Origin: Desertimonas sp963786985
GTDB taxonomy: Bacteria; Actinomycetota; Acidimicrobiia; Acidimicrobiales; Ilumatobacteraceae
NCBI GenBank assembly: GCA_963786985.1
Contig: CAWBBL010000021.1
Span: 62,001-126,000 of the forward strand
Length of the DNA stretch: 64,000 bases
Direction of reading: 5' to 3'
Position numbers and translations under genes: made by a program. Below the pieces are notes generated by a model. It ran no database searches. It saw nothing but the letters and a program-made list of their open reading frames with translations, and had not been told where the DNA came from. Shown here piece by piece: positions 33,629-41,626 of this stretch; position 1 is the stretch's first letter, and each line of letters begins with the position of its first letter.

Positions 33629-33652
33629 TGCGTTCCCCGGCCACGCAGGCCG
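33629..33652. repeat. Dispersed GGCC hairpin repeat, copy 1
   Basis: A 24-bp element ending CGGCCACGCAGGCCG, which folds into a CGGCC/GGCCG hairpin. The same 24 bp, with one change (CGGCCACGAAGGCCG), recurs at 61877-61900. It touches the rsmE start codon. A low-complexity GCTCGCTC stretch (33662-33690) follows. Confidence 0.65.
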
Positions 33653-33711
33653 ATGTTTGGCGCTCGCTCGCTGGCGCTCGCTCGCTCGCATCAGAGAACA
33701 GGTTCGAGCAC

Positions 33712-34833
33712 CTACTGGAACGCCGACTTGATGCGCGAGAACAGGCCCTTGTCCTCGGAGCCGACGGTTTCGCCGCGCAGCTCGGCGAGCTGACGGAGCA
33801 GCTCGGCCTCCTGGTCGGACAACTTGGTCGGCACTTCGACGACGAGTTCGACGCGCAAGTCCCCGCGCCCGCGGCCCTGGAGCCGGGGAACGCCGCGTTG
33901 GCGCAGCACGAACTCCTTGCCCGGCTGGGCACCAGCGGGCACGGCGATCTCCTCGTCGCCGTCGAGCGTCGGCAGCTTGACCGTCGTGCCGAGCGCCGCC
34001 TGGGCGATCGAGACCGCGATGACGGTGACGAGGTCGTCACCGTCGCGCAGGTAACGCTCGTGGGGCTGCACGCGCAGATGGACGTACAGGTCGCCAGAAG
34101 CGCCCCCGCGCGGTCCGGCGGCGCCGCGACCGGTCAAGCGCAGCGTCGACCCACTGTCGACTCCGGCGGGGACGTCGACCTGATACGTGTGCTCGGCGGT
34201 GATCCGGCCCTCGCCCCGGCAGGTCGGACACGGCGTGACGATGACCTGTCCGAGGCCGCCGCACCGAGAGCACGGTGACGTCGTGACCATCTGCCCGAGG
34301 AGGCTCTGGCGGACGCGCTGGACCTGGCCGCTGCCACCGCATTCGACACATGTCACCGGCTGCGTCCCGCTACCTGCACCGCTGCCGTCGCAGTCGGGAC
34401 AGCGCTGCGGCAGGCGCACGGTGACCGGAACCGTCGCACCGAACACCGCCTGCTCGAACGAGATCGTGGCGACGGCCTCCATGTCCTGCCCGCGTGGTGG
34501 GCCGGCCGGCCCCCGTCGGGAGCCTCCTGCGAAGCCGCCGCCGAACAGCGAGCTGAACAGGTCCCCGACGCCACCGGAGAAGATGTCCTCGAACGATGCC
34601 CCGTTGCCGGCCGCGCTCGACACGCCGGCCTCGCCGAAGCGGTCGTAGCGGGCCCGTTGCTCCGGGTCGGAGAGCACCTCGTACGCCCGAGACACCGACT
34701 TGAACTCCTCGGTGGCCGCGGCGTCGGGGTTCGTGTCGGGGTGCAGCTCACGCGCCTTGCGGCGGTACGCCCGCTTGAGGTCGTCGGCGCTGGCTGTCCG
34801 CGGCACGCCGAGCAGTTCGTAGAAGTCAGCCAT
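33712..34833 (-). CDS. dnaJ: Chaperone protein DnaJ
   Basis: A 373-residue type I DnaJ: J-domain with the HPD motif (RELHPDTN), Gly/Phe-rich linker (SGGVGDLFSSLFGGGFAGG), four zinc-finger repeats (CPDCDGSG, CVECGGSG, CSRCGGLG, CPTCRGEG) and the two substrate-binding C-terminal domains. It stimulates DnaK ATPase. Its start overlaps the hrcA stop by 8 bp, so the two are co-transcribed and probably under HrcA control. dnaK and grpE are not in this window. Confidence 0.96.
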   Translation of the reverse strand: MADFYELLGVPRTASADDLKRAYRRKARELHPDTNPDAAATEEFKSVSRAYEVLSDPEQRARYDRFGEAGVSSAAGNGASFEDIFSGGVGDLFSSLFGGGFAGGSRRGPAGPPRGQDMEAVATISFEQAVFGATVPVTVRLPQRCPDCDGSGAGSGTQPVTCVECGGSGQVQRVRQSLLGQMVTTSPCSRCGGLGQVIVTPCPTCRGEGRITAEHTYQVDVPAGVDSGSTLRLTGRGAAGPRGGASGDLYVHLRVQPHERYLRDGDDLVTVIAVSIAQAALGTTVKLPTLDGDEEIAVPAGAQPGKEFVLRQRGVPRLQGRGRGDLRVELVVEVPTKLSDQEAELLRQLAELRGETVGSEDKGLFSRIKSAFQ

Positions 34834-35836
34834 TGGCGCCTGCCTCGGCGGCCTCGAACCGTTGCCCGAGTCGCTCGCTGACGACCTCGACCGTGGCCAG
34901 CGCCTGTGGGTAGTTCATCCGGGTCGGGCCGAGCACGCCGACCGAGCCGCGATGCTCACCGTCGACGACGACGGGGGCGACGACCACCGAACACGCCGAC
35001 AACGGCTGCACGCCGTGTTCCACACCGATCGCCACGGACATGCCGCGGTTGAGGATGTCCGACACGAGAGTGACGATGACGAACTGTTGCTCCAAGGTGC
35101 GCAGGACGTCGCGCACGATGTCGACGGCATCGAACGCCGACACCATCGCCGACGTGCCGCCCATGTACACGTGCTCGCTCGCCGATCCGGCGACGAGTGC
35201 GCCGAGGGCCAACGCACAGATCGCGTCGACCGCGTGCTCGCCGCTGCTCGGCAGCGTGTGCCACGAGAGTGGCCGCCCGGAGCAGTGGGCGTTGAGCAAG
35301 CGCCCGGCGGCCGCGACCTGGTCCTCGGTGACACTCGCCGAGATCTCGATCGTCTCACTCTCGACTGCCCCGTTGCCCAGCACGGCAACGACCGTCGCCG
35401 CCGTCGGCGAGAGGCTGACGATCTGCACGGTGCGAACCGCCACGGCTTCGGCTTTCGGCCCGACCACGACGGCGGCGTAGTTCGTCAGCCGGGCGAGCAG
35501 GTCGGACGTGCTGTGGAGCATCTCTTCGAGACGCCCGTGGGCCGAGGCGAAGAAGTCACCGACCGTCGCTGTGGTGTGCTGGTCGAGCAGGCCGGGGACG
35601 GCCAGGTGGTCGACGAAGAAGCGATAGCCCTTGTCCGTCGGGATCCGGCCGGCTGACGTGTGCGGCTGGACGAGATAGCCCTCTTGCTCCAACACAGCCA
35701 TCTCGTTGCGCACCGTCGCCGGCGACACGCTGATTCCGGGCGCGTCGGCGATGTGGGTCGAACCCACCGGCAGGGCGGTGGAGATGTACTCCTGCACCAC
35801 TGCACTGAGAATCGCCGTCTTGCGCTCGTCCAACAT
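34826..35836 (-). CDS. hrcA: Heat-inducible transcription repressor HrcA
   Basis: A 336-residue HrcA: N-terminal winged helix (RKTAILSAVVQEYISTALPVGSTHIADAPGISVSPATVRNEMAVLEQEGYLVQPHTSAGRIPTDKGYRFFVD) followed by the GAF-like domain (YMGGTSAMVSAFDAVDIVRDVL, SVGVLGPTRMNYPQALATVEVVSERL). Represses chaperone genes by binding CIRCE; a CIRCE-like repeat lies 36-62 bp upstream. Start ATGTTGGAC at 35836; a GTG 6 bp earlier is an alternative. Confidence 0.95.
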   Translation of the reverse strand: MLDERKTAILSAVVQEYISTALPVGSTHIADAPGISVSPATVRNEMAVLEQEGYLVQPHTSAGRIPTDKGYRFFVDHLAVPGLLDQHTTATVGDFFASAHGRLEEMLHSTSDLLARLTNYAAVVVGPKAEAVAVRTVQIVSLSPTAATVVAVLGNGAVESETIEISASVTEDQVAAAGRLLNAHCSGRPLSWHTLPSSGEHAVDAICALALGALVAGSASEHVYMGGTSAMVSAFDAVDIVRDVLRTLEQQFVIVTLVSDILNRGMSVAIGVEHGVQPLSACSVVVAPVVVDGEHRGSVGVLGPTRMNYPQALATVEVVSERLGQRFEAAEAGANG

Positions 35837-35871
35837 CGTGCTGACGCAGGTTATCGACGCGGCTCCGTCCG

Positions 35872-35898
35872 CTGGCACTCATTCGTGGAGAGCGCCAA
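35872..35898. promoter_or_regulatory. CIRCE-like HrcA operator
   Basis: CTGGCACTC, a 9-nt spacer and GAGCGCCAA. Canonical CIRCE is TTAGCACTC-N9-GAGTGCTAA; each arm matches at 7 of 9 positions and the 9-9-9 geometry is exact. It lies upstream of hrcA, as expected for autoregulation. Confidence 0.7.
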
Positions 35899-35911
35899 AT
35901 GGCGCCGCACC

Positions 35912-38900
35912 TCAGCCTGGCGGGAACTCCGGACAAGTGCTTCGGTAGGCCGCGAATTCGCCGACGAACTCGTCCCACTCGCCGCGGGTGAGGTTGCGGC
36001 CGACGGACTGGCACACGGCCGCGACCCAGTGCGCCGGGTCGAGATCCCACACGACAATTCCGTCGATGGTGTCCACCGCCACCTCGAGCCCGTCTGGACG
36101 GATCATCGCCCAACCTTGGTCCTGCCTGCTCTCGTGAACGATCGGGTCACCGAGCAGCGTGCGGGTGGCCACGTCGTAGATCCGCATCGTGGTGACAAGT
36201 CGCCCTTCGGTCACCAGCAGGCGCGTGGCATCGTCGCTCAGCCACATCGAGCCGTCGACCTCGACTCGATCGGGAAACGGCGCCCCGATCGGGTCCAGCG
36301 ACTGCGCATCGAGCTCGACGATGCGCCTATCCACGGTCCTCGCGACGAGGACACCGGCGCGTAGGTCGAAGTCCACGTAGCCCTCCGTCGAGGCTTGCAA
36401 CAGATCACCGGTGGCGATGTCGCGGCGCTCGATCCGGTCTCGCCCCGCACGGTTGACGACCATGTAGAGCGCGTCCGGCGTCATGTCGTACCAGCCGATA
36501 TCGAACTCCCCACCACTGTCGATCGCCGGTGCCACGAGTTCGCCGCGCTCGAAGTCCACGCCCTGCAGCCGAGCCGCGCCGTCCTCGTCGTGTCCGACGG
36601 CCACGACATGGCCGTCACGCACCCACACGTTCTCGGTGTCGAATCCGAAGTCGATACGCGGACCCACCTCGACGTGCCGGGCAATATCGAATTGGACGAC
36701 CGACCCGTCGGCGAGGACGGCGATCGCCACGTTCGGGTCGTCGGTCTGCAGCAGCCGGTACTCGTCGGCGAACCGGTCGATCACCCGACCGCTCGCCGGA
36801 TCGAGGACGATCGTCTGATCGTCGGCGGTTCCGATCCAGACGACGAGCGACGAAGAGTCACCCCCGAAGCCGTACTGCTCGACGTAGTGCGGTGACGACG
36901 TGCGGTAGGCGAGATGGCTGACCGGCCCGGCACCATCGAGGCGCCACTCCAGGAGCCGCGCGGCGCCCTCGGCACATGACGTCACCTTGACGAACTTCGT
37001 TCCCTCGGGACTCACCGCGATGGCGCAGTCTTCGGCCGGTGGTGCATCGAACTGTCGGAATTCATTGCCGCTCTCGAGGTCGTAGGCGATCACCGGACCG
37101 GCGACGGTCGGGCACAGCACGGCGTCGATGAACTCGGCATAGACGCTCATCCGGCAACCACGATCGCGATCGTGCACCGGCGACAGCATCTCGGCCCCGT
37201 CGACATCCCACCCGACGAACCCGGAGGACCCGACGGTGACGAGTACCGAGCCGTCCTGACTGAACGAGGCGGACTCCCCGACAACCTCCGGGCGTCCTTC
37301 GAGGCGCTGAAGTTCGGCCCCGGTGGCGACGTCGATGAGGCGAATCACGCCGGTCCGCGACACGACGGCGAGGCGCCCATCCGGGGCGAAGAGCACGCTC
37401 TCCGTATCCGCCGAGTCACCCCACGCGGACGCGACGGGCAGCGGGTCGAGCTCCAGTTGCAGAACACCCGACACCCCGTCGCGCACCTGGGTCGGGCCGA
37501 GCGGGCCGCCGGCGACGACCACCTGTGAGCCGTCGTCGCTGATGGCCACGGACCTCGAGACGTGGTCGATGTGCACCGGTTCGAATCGTTGCTGATTCGT
37601 CTGTAGGTCCCAGACCGTCAGGATGCTGTGGTTCTGCTGCACCTGCGGGCGCCACAGCCCAGCCAGGTACCGCCCGTCGGCGGACACCGCCAGCTCGGTG
37701 AACCCGTTCCGCTCGTCGATCGCGGCAAGCTCGGTGTCCGAACCGGCGGCGGTATCGACGAGGTGGACGAGTCCCCGTCGGTCGTCGATCGCCACGATGT
37801 CGCTGTTCGGCAGGAAGGCGGCCGCCCCGCCGAACGAGACGTTTACGTCGGTCTGCCGGGTTCGGGGCGGCATCGTCCCGCCGGTGAAGACACCGAACAG
37901 CGCCGACTCGGTGATCGCGCTGGGGGCGATCCGATGCGCCTCGACGGCGAGGAGGGCGGCGACGTCACCCTGGCCGGCACGGAGCAGCTCGGACCGGCTC
38001 ACCAGCGCGCCGACCGCGCCGTCACGACGCTCCTGTTGGGTCGCTTGGCGTTGGCGGTAGGCGGTGACCACTCCGGCCGTCGACACGACGACCAGGATGG
38101 CGACGGCGGCCAGCGCCCGGCGGAGCCGGCGGCGCTGGCGGGTATGGGTTCGTTGCTCATCGGCTTGGCGCTCCCGCGCCGCCGTGGCCTCGGCGATCGA
38201 CGCATCCAGGAATGCCTGCTCCAGTTCGGTCAGGTCGGGGAACGCCGCCGACTGCCACTCCAGCGTGGCTTCCAGTCGGGCGCCGCTGTACAGCTCCGTG
38301 CCCGGCCGACCGAGCGATTCCCAGCCCTCGGCCGTCGCGGAGAGGTGGCGGAGGATCCGCTGCCCGGCGGCATCCTCGTCGAGCCATGAGCGCAGACGCG
38401 GCCACGCCCGGGCCAGCGCCTCGTGGGCCAGCTCGACGCTGTCCTCCTCCGCCGTGACGAGTCGAGCACGAACCAGGAGTCCGAGGACCCGCTCCCGCTC
38501 GATGTCACCGCCGAGCGTCCGTGTGGAAACGCGTGACCGGACAGGTTCTCCGTCCACCGAGGACGAGACGAGGCGCAGCAGCAACGAGCGCAGCTTCGCT
38601 CGCTGCTCCGCCGGCAGACTCACGTACAGCCGATCCGCCGACCGAGCGACGGCACCGCGGATCTCACCGGTGGCCCGGTACCCCTCGACCGTGAGCACGC
38701 GCCCGTCGCGGCGCTGCCAGGTCTCGGCGAGGGCGTGCGACAGCAGTGGAAGCGCTCCGGGCTCTCCCTCGCAGTCGCGCACGAGCAGGTCGACGAGACC
38801 GGGCTCGATGCGCAACCCGACCTGGGCGGACGGGCCCTCGATCGCCTGGCGCAGCCCCTCGCCGGCCAGCGGCGTGACGAGATGCAGACCGCGCTCGGCC

Positions 38901-40108
38901 AGCCTGGCGAAGTCGACGTCGACCCCGAGGTCGGAGACGCGATCGGCGCGCACGGTCAGCACCACCGGAGCGACGTCGATTGCATAGGCAGCCAGCCGAG
39001 CGCAGAACGACCGCGCCGCGTCGGTGGACGTGTCGGTGAGGATGAACACCTCCTCGAATTGGTCGACGATGAGCACCGGTGAGACCTCACACGACGCCAG
39101 CGCCTGAGCCATCGCCGCCTCCGCATCGGGCCCTGGCACGAACACGACAACCGAGTGGCCGGCCCGCGTGAGTGCCGGCACCAGACCGGCGCGGGCGATC
39201 GACGACTTGCCGCAACCCGACGGACCGGTGATGACCAGTAACGGGCTGGACCGCAGACGCTCGACGCACGCCACGACGTCGTCGGTCCGCCCGAAGAAGG
39301 CTTCGGCGTCGTCGATGTCGTAGGGAGCCAATCCCTTGTACGGGCAGTGCTCGGCGATCGCCGGGGGTTCCGGCGTCGCGAGAAGGGCCTCGTCCTGCTC
39401 GAGGATCGCTCGCTCGAGGGCGACAATCTCCGTTCCCGGCTCGATGCCGAGTTCCTCGACGAGCGTCTGGCGGGCCCGGCGCAGCGAGCGCAAGGCGTCG
39501 GCCTGCCGGCCGCAGCGGTACTGGGCGACGGCCAACGTCGCCCAGCGGTGCTCGCGCAGCGGCTCCTCGGCGACCCGGGCCTCGGCGATCGCCGCCACGT
39601 CGCGATGCTCTCCAGAGGCCAACCGGGCATCGAGGAGGCGTTCCTCCGTCGACCGTCGCAGCTCGTCGAGGCGGGCGGCCTCGATGCGCCCGGGCGACCA
39701 GCTGTCGAGGACCTCGAACGGCGGGCCGCGCCAGAGGTCGAGAGCCCGACTGAACACGACGGTTGCCCGATCAAATTCGCCGGTCGCCACGAGCGCCACA
39801 CCGCGGTCGACGAACTCCTCGAAGCGACGGCTGTCGATCTCGTCATCGGCCAGGGTCAGCCGATACCCGGCCGTCGTCGTCTCGATCGACGACGGGCCGA
39901 GTGCCCGACGGATGCGCAACACGCAGCCCTGGACAACCTTCGACCACGATCGCGGCGGCTCGTCGCCCCACAACGCATCGGCCAACCGGTCGGCACTCAG
40001 CACGTCACCGGGGTGCAGCGCCAGGGCACACAGAACGACCTGGTCTCGCCGTTGCAGCGAGGGGGTCGATCCGCCGACATGGAGTGCACCGAGCACGTCG
40101 ATGCCCAC
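35912..40108 (-). CDS. Giant regulator: SARP/BTAD domain, nSTAND NTPase, membrane segment, WD40-like repeats
   Basis: A 1398-residue protein. Residues 1-95 are an OmpR-like DNA-binding domain and about 100-250 a bacterial transcriptional activation domain, together the SARP/AfsR layout. From about 258 an nSTAND1-type NTPase begins with CPYKGLAPYDIDDAEAFFGR; Walker A is GPSGCGKSS (near 293), Walker B VLIVDQFEEVF (near 345). A single hydrophobic helix (LAAVAILVVVSTAGVVTAY, near 690) follows, then about 650 residues of WD40-like beta-propeller repeats. STAND proteins switch on nucleotide binding and oligomerise when a sensor domain finds its ligand; here the propeller would be the sensor and the N-terminus the output. 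It interrupts the conserved lepA-hrcA block. GTG start. Confidence 0.88.
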   Translation of the reverse strand: MGIDVLGALHVGGSTPSLQRRDQVVLCALALHPGDVLSADRLADALWGDEPPRSWSKVVQGCVLRIRRALGPSSIETTTAGYRLTLADDEIDSRRFEEFVDRGVALVATGEFDRATVVFSRALDLWRGPPFEVLDSWSPGRIEAARLDELRRSTEERLLDARLASGEHRDVAAIAEARVAEEPLREHRWATLAVAQYRCGRQADALRSLRRARQTLVEELGIEPGTEIVALERAILEQDEALLATPEPPAIAEHCPYKGLAPYDIDDAEAFFGRTDDVVACVERLRSSPLLVITGPSGCGKSSIARAGLVPALTRAGHSVVVFVPGPDAEAAMAQALASCEVSPVLIVDQFEEVFILTDTSTDAARSFCARLAAYAIDVAPVVLTVRADRVSDLGVDVDFARLAERGLHLVTPLAGEGLRQAIEGPSAQVGLRIEPGLVDLLVRDCEGEPGALPLLSHALAETWQRRDGRVLTVEGYRATGEIRGAVARSADRLYVSLPAEQRAKLRSLLLRLVSSSVDGEPVRSRVSTRTLGGDIERERVLGLLVRARLVTAEEDSVELAHEALARAWPRLRSWLDEDAAGQRILRHLSATAEGWESLGRPGTELYSGARLEATLEWQSAAFPDLTELEQAFLDASIAEATAARERQADEQRTHTRQRRRLRRALAAVAILVVVSTAGVVTAYRQRQATQQERRDGAVGALVSRSELLRAGQGDVAALLAVEAHRIAPSAITESALFGVFTGGTMPPRTRQTDVNVSFGGAAAFLPNSDIVAIDDRRGLVHLVDTAAGSDTELAAIDERNGFTELAVSADGRYLAGLWRPQVQQNHSILTVWDLQTNQQRFEPVHIDHVSRSVAISDDGSQVVVAGGPLGPTQVRDGVSGVLQLELDPLPVASAWGDSADTESVLFAPDGRLAVVSRTGVIRLIDVATGAELQRLEGRPEVVGESASFSQDGSVLVTVGSSGFVGWDVDGAEMLSPVHDRDRGCRMSVYAEFIDAVLCPTVAGPVIAYDLESGNEFRQFDAPPAEDCAIAVSPEGTKFVKVTSCAEGAARLLEWRLDGAGPVSHLAYRTSSPHYVEQYGFGGDSSSLVVWIGTADDQTIVLDPASGRVIDRFADEYRLLQTDDPNVAIAVLADGSVVQFDIARHVEVGPRIDFGFDTENVWVRDGHVVAVGHDEDGAARLQGVDFERGELVAPAIDSGGEFDIGWYDMTPDALYMVVNRAGRDRIERRDIATGDLLQASTEGYVDFDLRAGVLVARTVDRRIVELDAQSLDPIGAPFPDRVEVDGSMWLSDDATRLLVTEGRLVTTMRIYDVATRTLLGDPIVHESRQDQGWAMIRPDGLEVAVDTIDGIVVWDLDPAHWVAAVCQSVGRNLTRGEWDEFVGEFAAYRSTCPEFPPG

Positions 40109-40251
40109 CAGGCGATTGTCCGCTCATCGTCCGCCCCTGTCAACGGGCGCGAAACCGGCGCGATACCGCGACGAGAGACAACGTGATACCGGCGTGGCGC
40201 AGGATGTGGACGACGGACCACGTCGGGCCGCGACCCCGGAAGGAGACCACG

Positions 40252-41496
40252 ATGAACAGGACACCAGCGATGATCGGGGCGGCGATTGCCGTATTGATCA
40301 CCGGAACGTCCCTACTCGCCCCGCTGGGCACCGCCGGTGCCGCCGGACCGGCGGCGGAGTGGTTCCGACCGCCGCTGCCGTGCGTGCTCGTCAAGGCGCG
40401 GCTCGTCCCGCCACGATCGGGCTTCTGTCGAGGTACCAGCTTCCGCAACGTGCAGAAGTCATCCGCTTCGTTCGCCGTCAGCACCGTGGCCCTCGGCCTG
40501 AGCCCGGCGGCCGCCGATGCTGGTTCTGCGGCTGGCGACTCCGCGGCCGATGCCGACACCGTGGCCTCGGCGGCGACGGCGGCGGACGAGTTCCTCGCGC
40601 TGTTGAGCGATGAGCAACGCGCCGCCGCGATCTTCGAGTTCACCGATCTCGATGGCAAGAGCGCCAGCTGGTCGAACTTCGAGCAGAGCGAGTTCGATGG
40701 GCGCCAAGGAGCCCGCTTCGGAGATCTCGACGCGGACCAGAAGGACGCGGCCATGGCGGTGCTCGCCAGCGTGCTGTCGGCCGGGGGCTACGAGTACGTG
40801 CAAGGCGCGATGGCTGCCGAGGACCTACTGATTCCAGGCAACATCGACGAGTACTACCTCGCCTTCTACGGCGAGCCCTCTACGGACGAGCCGTGGACGC
40901 TGCAGTTCGGCGGCCACCACCTCGCCATCCACATCAGCCTCGGCGGCGACATCTTGAGCGTGTCGCCATATTTCCAGGGCGTGCAGCCGGTCGTTTTCGA
41001 CGTCGACGGCACCGCGGTCGAGCCGATGGCGAGCGACACGAACCACACCTTCGAACTGTTCGAGTCGCTGGACGACGAGCAGCTCGCCGCCGCCGAGCTG
41101 AGCGGGTTCGTCGGCGATCTGGTCATGGGTCCGCAGATCGACACCGGGTATCCGGAGCCGGAAGGACTCCCGTACACCCAGCTCACCGCCGACCAGCAGG
41201 ACCTCGTCCGCGCGGTCATCGCTGACTGGGTGGCCGACGCCGCCCCCGGGTTGGCCGGGCCGCTGCTGGAGGACTACGAGTCCCAGCTCGACGACACGGT
41301 GATCGGCTGGTCGATGTCCATCGACCGTGAAACACCGGCCTACATGCGGATCGACGGGCCGCGAGTCTGGATCGAGTGGCTCAACCGGGCCAATCCGGGC
41401 GAGAGTGGGTACCACCCGCACACCGTCTACCGCGACAAGTTGATCGACTACGGCACGGGCACCGACGTTGTTCCCGACGTCGTCGAGGACAAGTAG
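40252..41496 (+). CDS. Secreted DUF3500 protein
   Basis: A 414-residue exported protein: signal peptide MNRTPAMIGAAIAVLITGTSLLAPLGTAGA, then an unusual Cys-containing linker, then DUF3500 from about residue 110 (FLALLSDEQRAAAIFEFTD; DADQKDAAMAVLASVLSAGGYE; EPWTLQFGGHHLAIHISL; HPHTVYRDKLIDYG). DUF3500 function is unknown. AAGGAGA lies 6-12 nt before the ATG. The gene is divergent from the SARP-STAND protein, with a 143-bp spacer containing GATACCG twice (40162 and 40185), making it a plausible target of that regulator. Confidence 0.88.
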   Translation: MNRTPAMIGAAIAVLITGTSLLAPLGTAGAAGPAAEWFRPPLPCVLVKARLVPPRSGFCRGTSFRNVQKSSASFAVSTVALGLSPAAADAGSAAGDSAADADTVASAATAADEFLALLSDEQRAAAIFEFTDLDGKSASWSNFEQSEFDGRQGARFGDLDADQKDAAMAVLASVLSAGGYEYVQGAMAAEDLLIPGNIDEYYLAFYGEPSTDEPWTLQFGGHHLAIHISLGGDILSVSPYFQGVQPVVFDVDGTAVEPMASDTNHTFELFESLDDEQLAAAELSGFVGDLVMGPQIDTGYPEPEGLPYTQLTADQQDLVRAVIADWVADAAPGLAGPLLEDYESQLDDTVIGWSMSIDRETPAYMRIDGPRVWIEWLNRANPGESGYHPHTVYRDKLIDYGTGTDVVPDVVEDK

Positions 41497-41527
41497 TCGA
41501 GGATCAGGCGGCGGCCCAGCCCAGCCC

Positions 41528-41602
41528 ACCGATGGTGTTTTCATGACGGAACGGTCAGTGTTTCGCAGCAATGACGGAACGGTCAGGAGAACACCCATCG
41601 GT
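41528..41602. repeat. Composite repeat between convergent genes (two direct copies inside an inverted repeat)
   Basis: ATGACGGAACGGTCAG occurs at 41543 and again at 41571, 28 bp apart. The pair is bracketed by ACCGATGG-TGTT (from 41528) and its reverse complement (to 41602, one bulged base). It lies between the stops of the DUF3500 gene and lepA. The 28-bp period equals that of the unrelated element at 10388. Confidence 0.7.
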
Positions 41603-41626
41603 CGGTGACGAGCGTGGCGCACGCCG

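Noticed and set aside
33662..33690. GCTCGCTC tandem stretch as a possible microsatellite or CRISPR fragment
   Set aside because: Only low-complexity repetition of 4-nt units with no spacers; no CRISPR-like array anywhere in the window.
35912..40108. Interpretation of the STAND protein as a classical antiphage Avs system
   Set aside because: It has a SARP/BTAD DNA-binding output rather than a nuclease or protease effector, and no accompanying defence genes; a regulator is the simpler reading.
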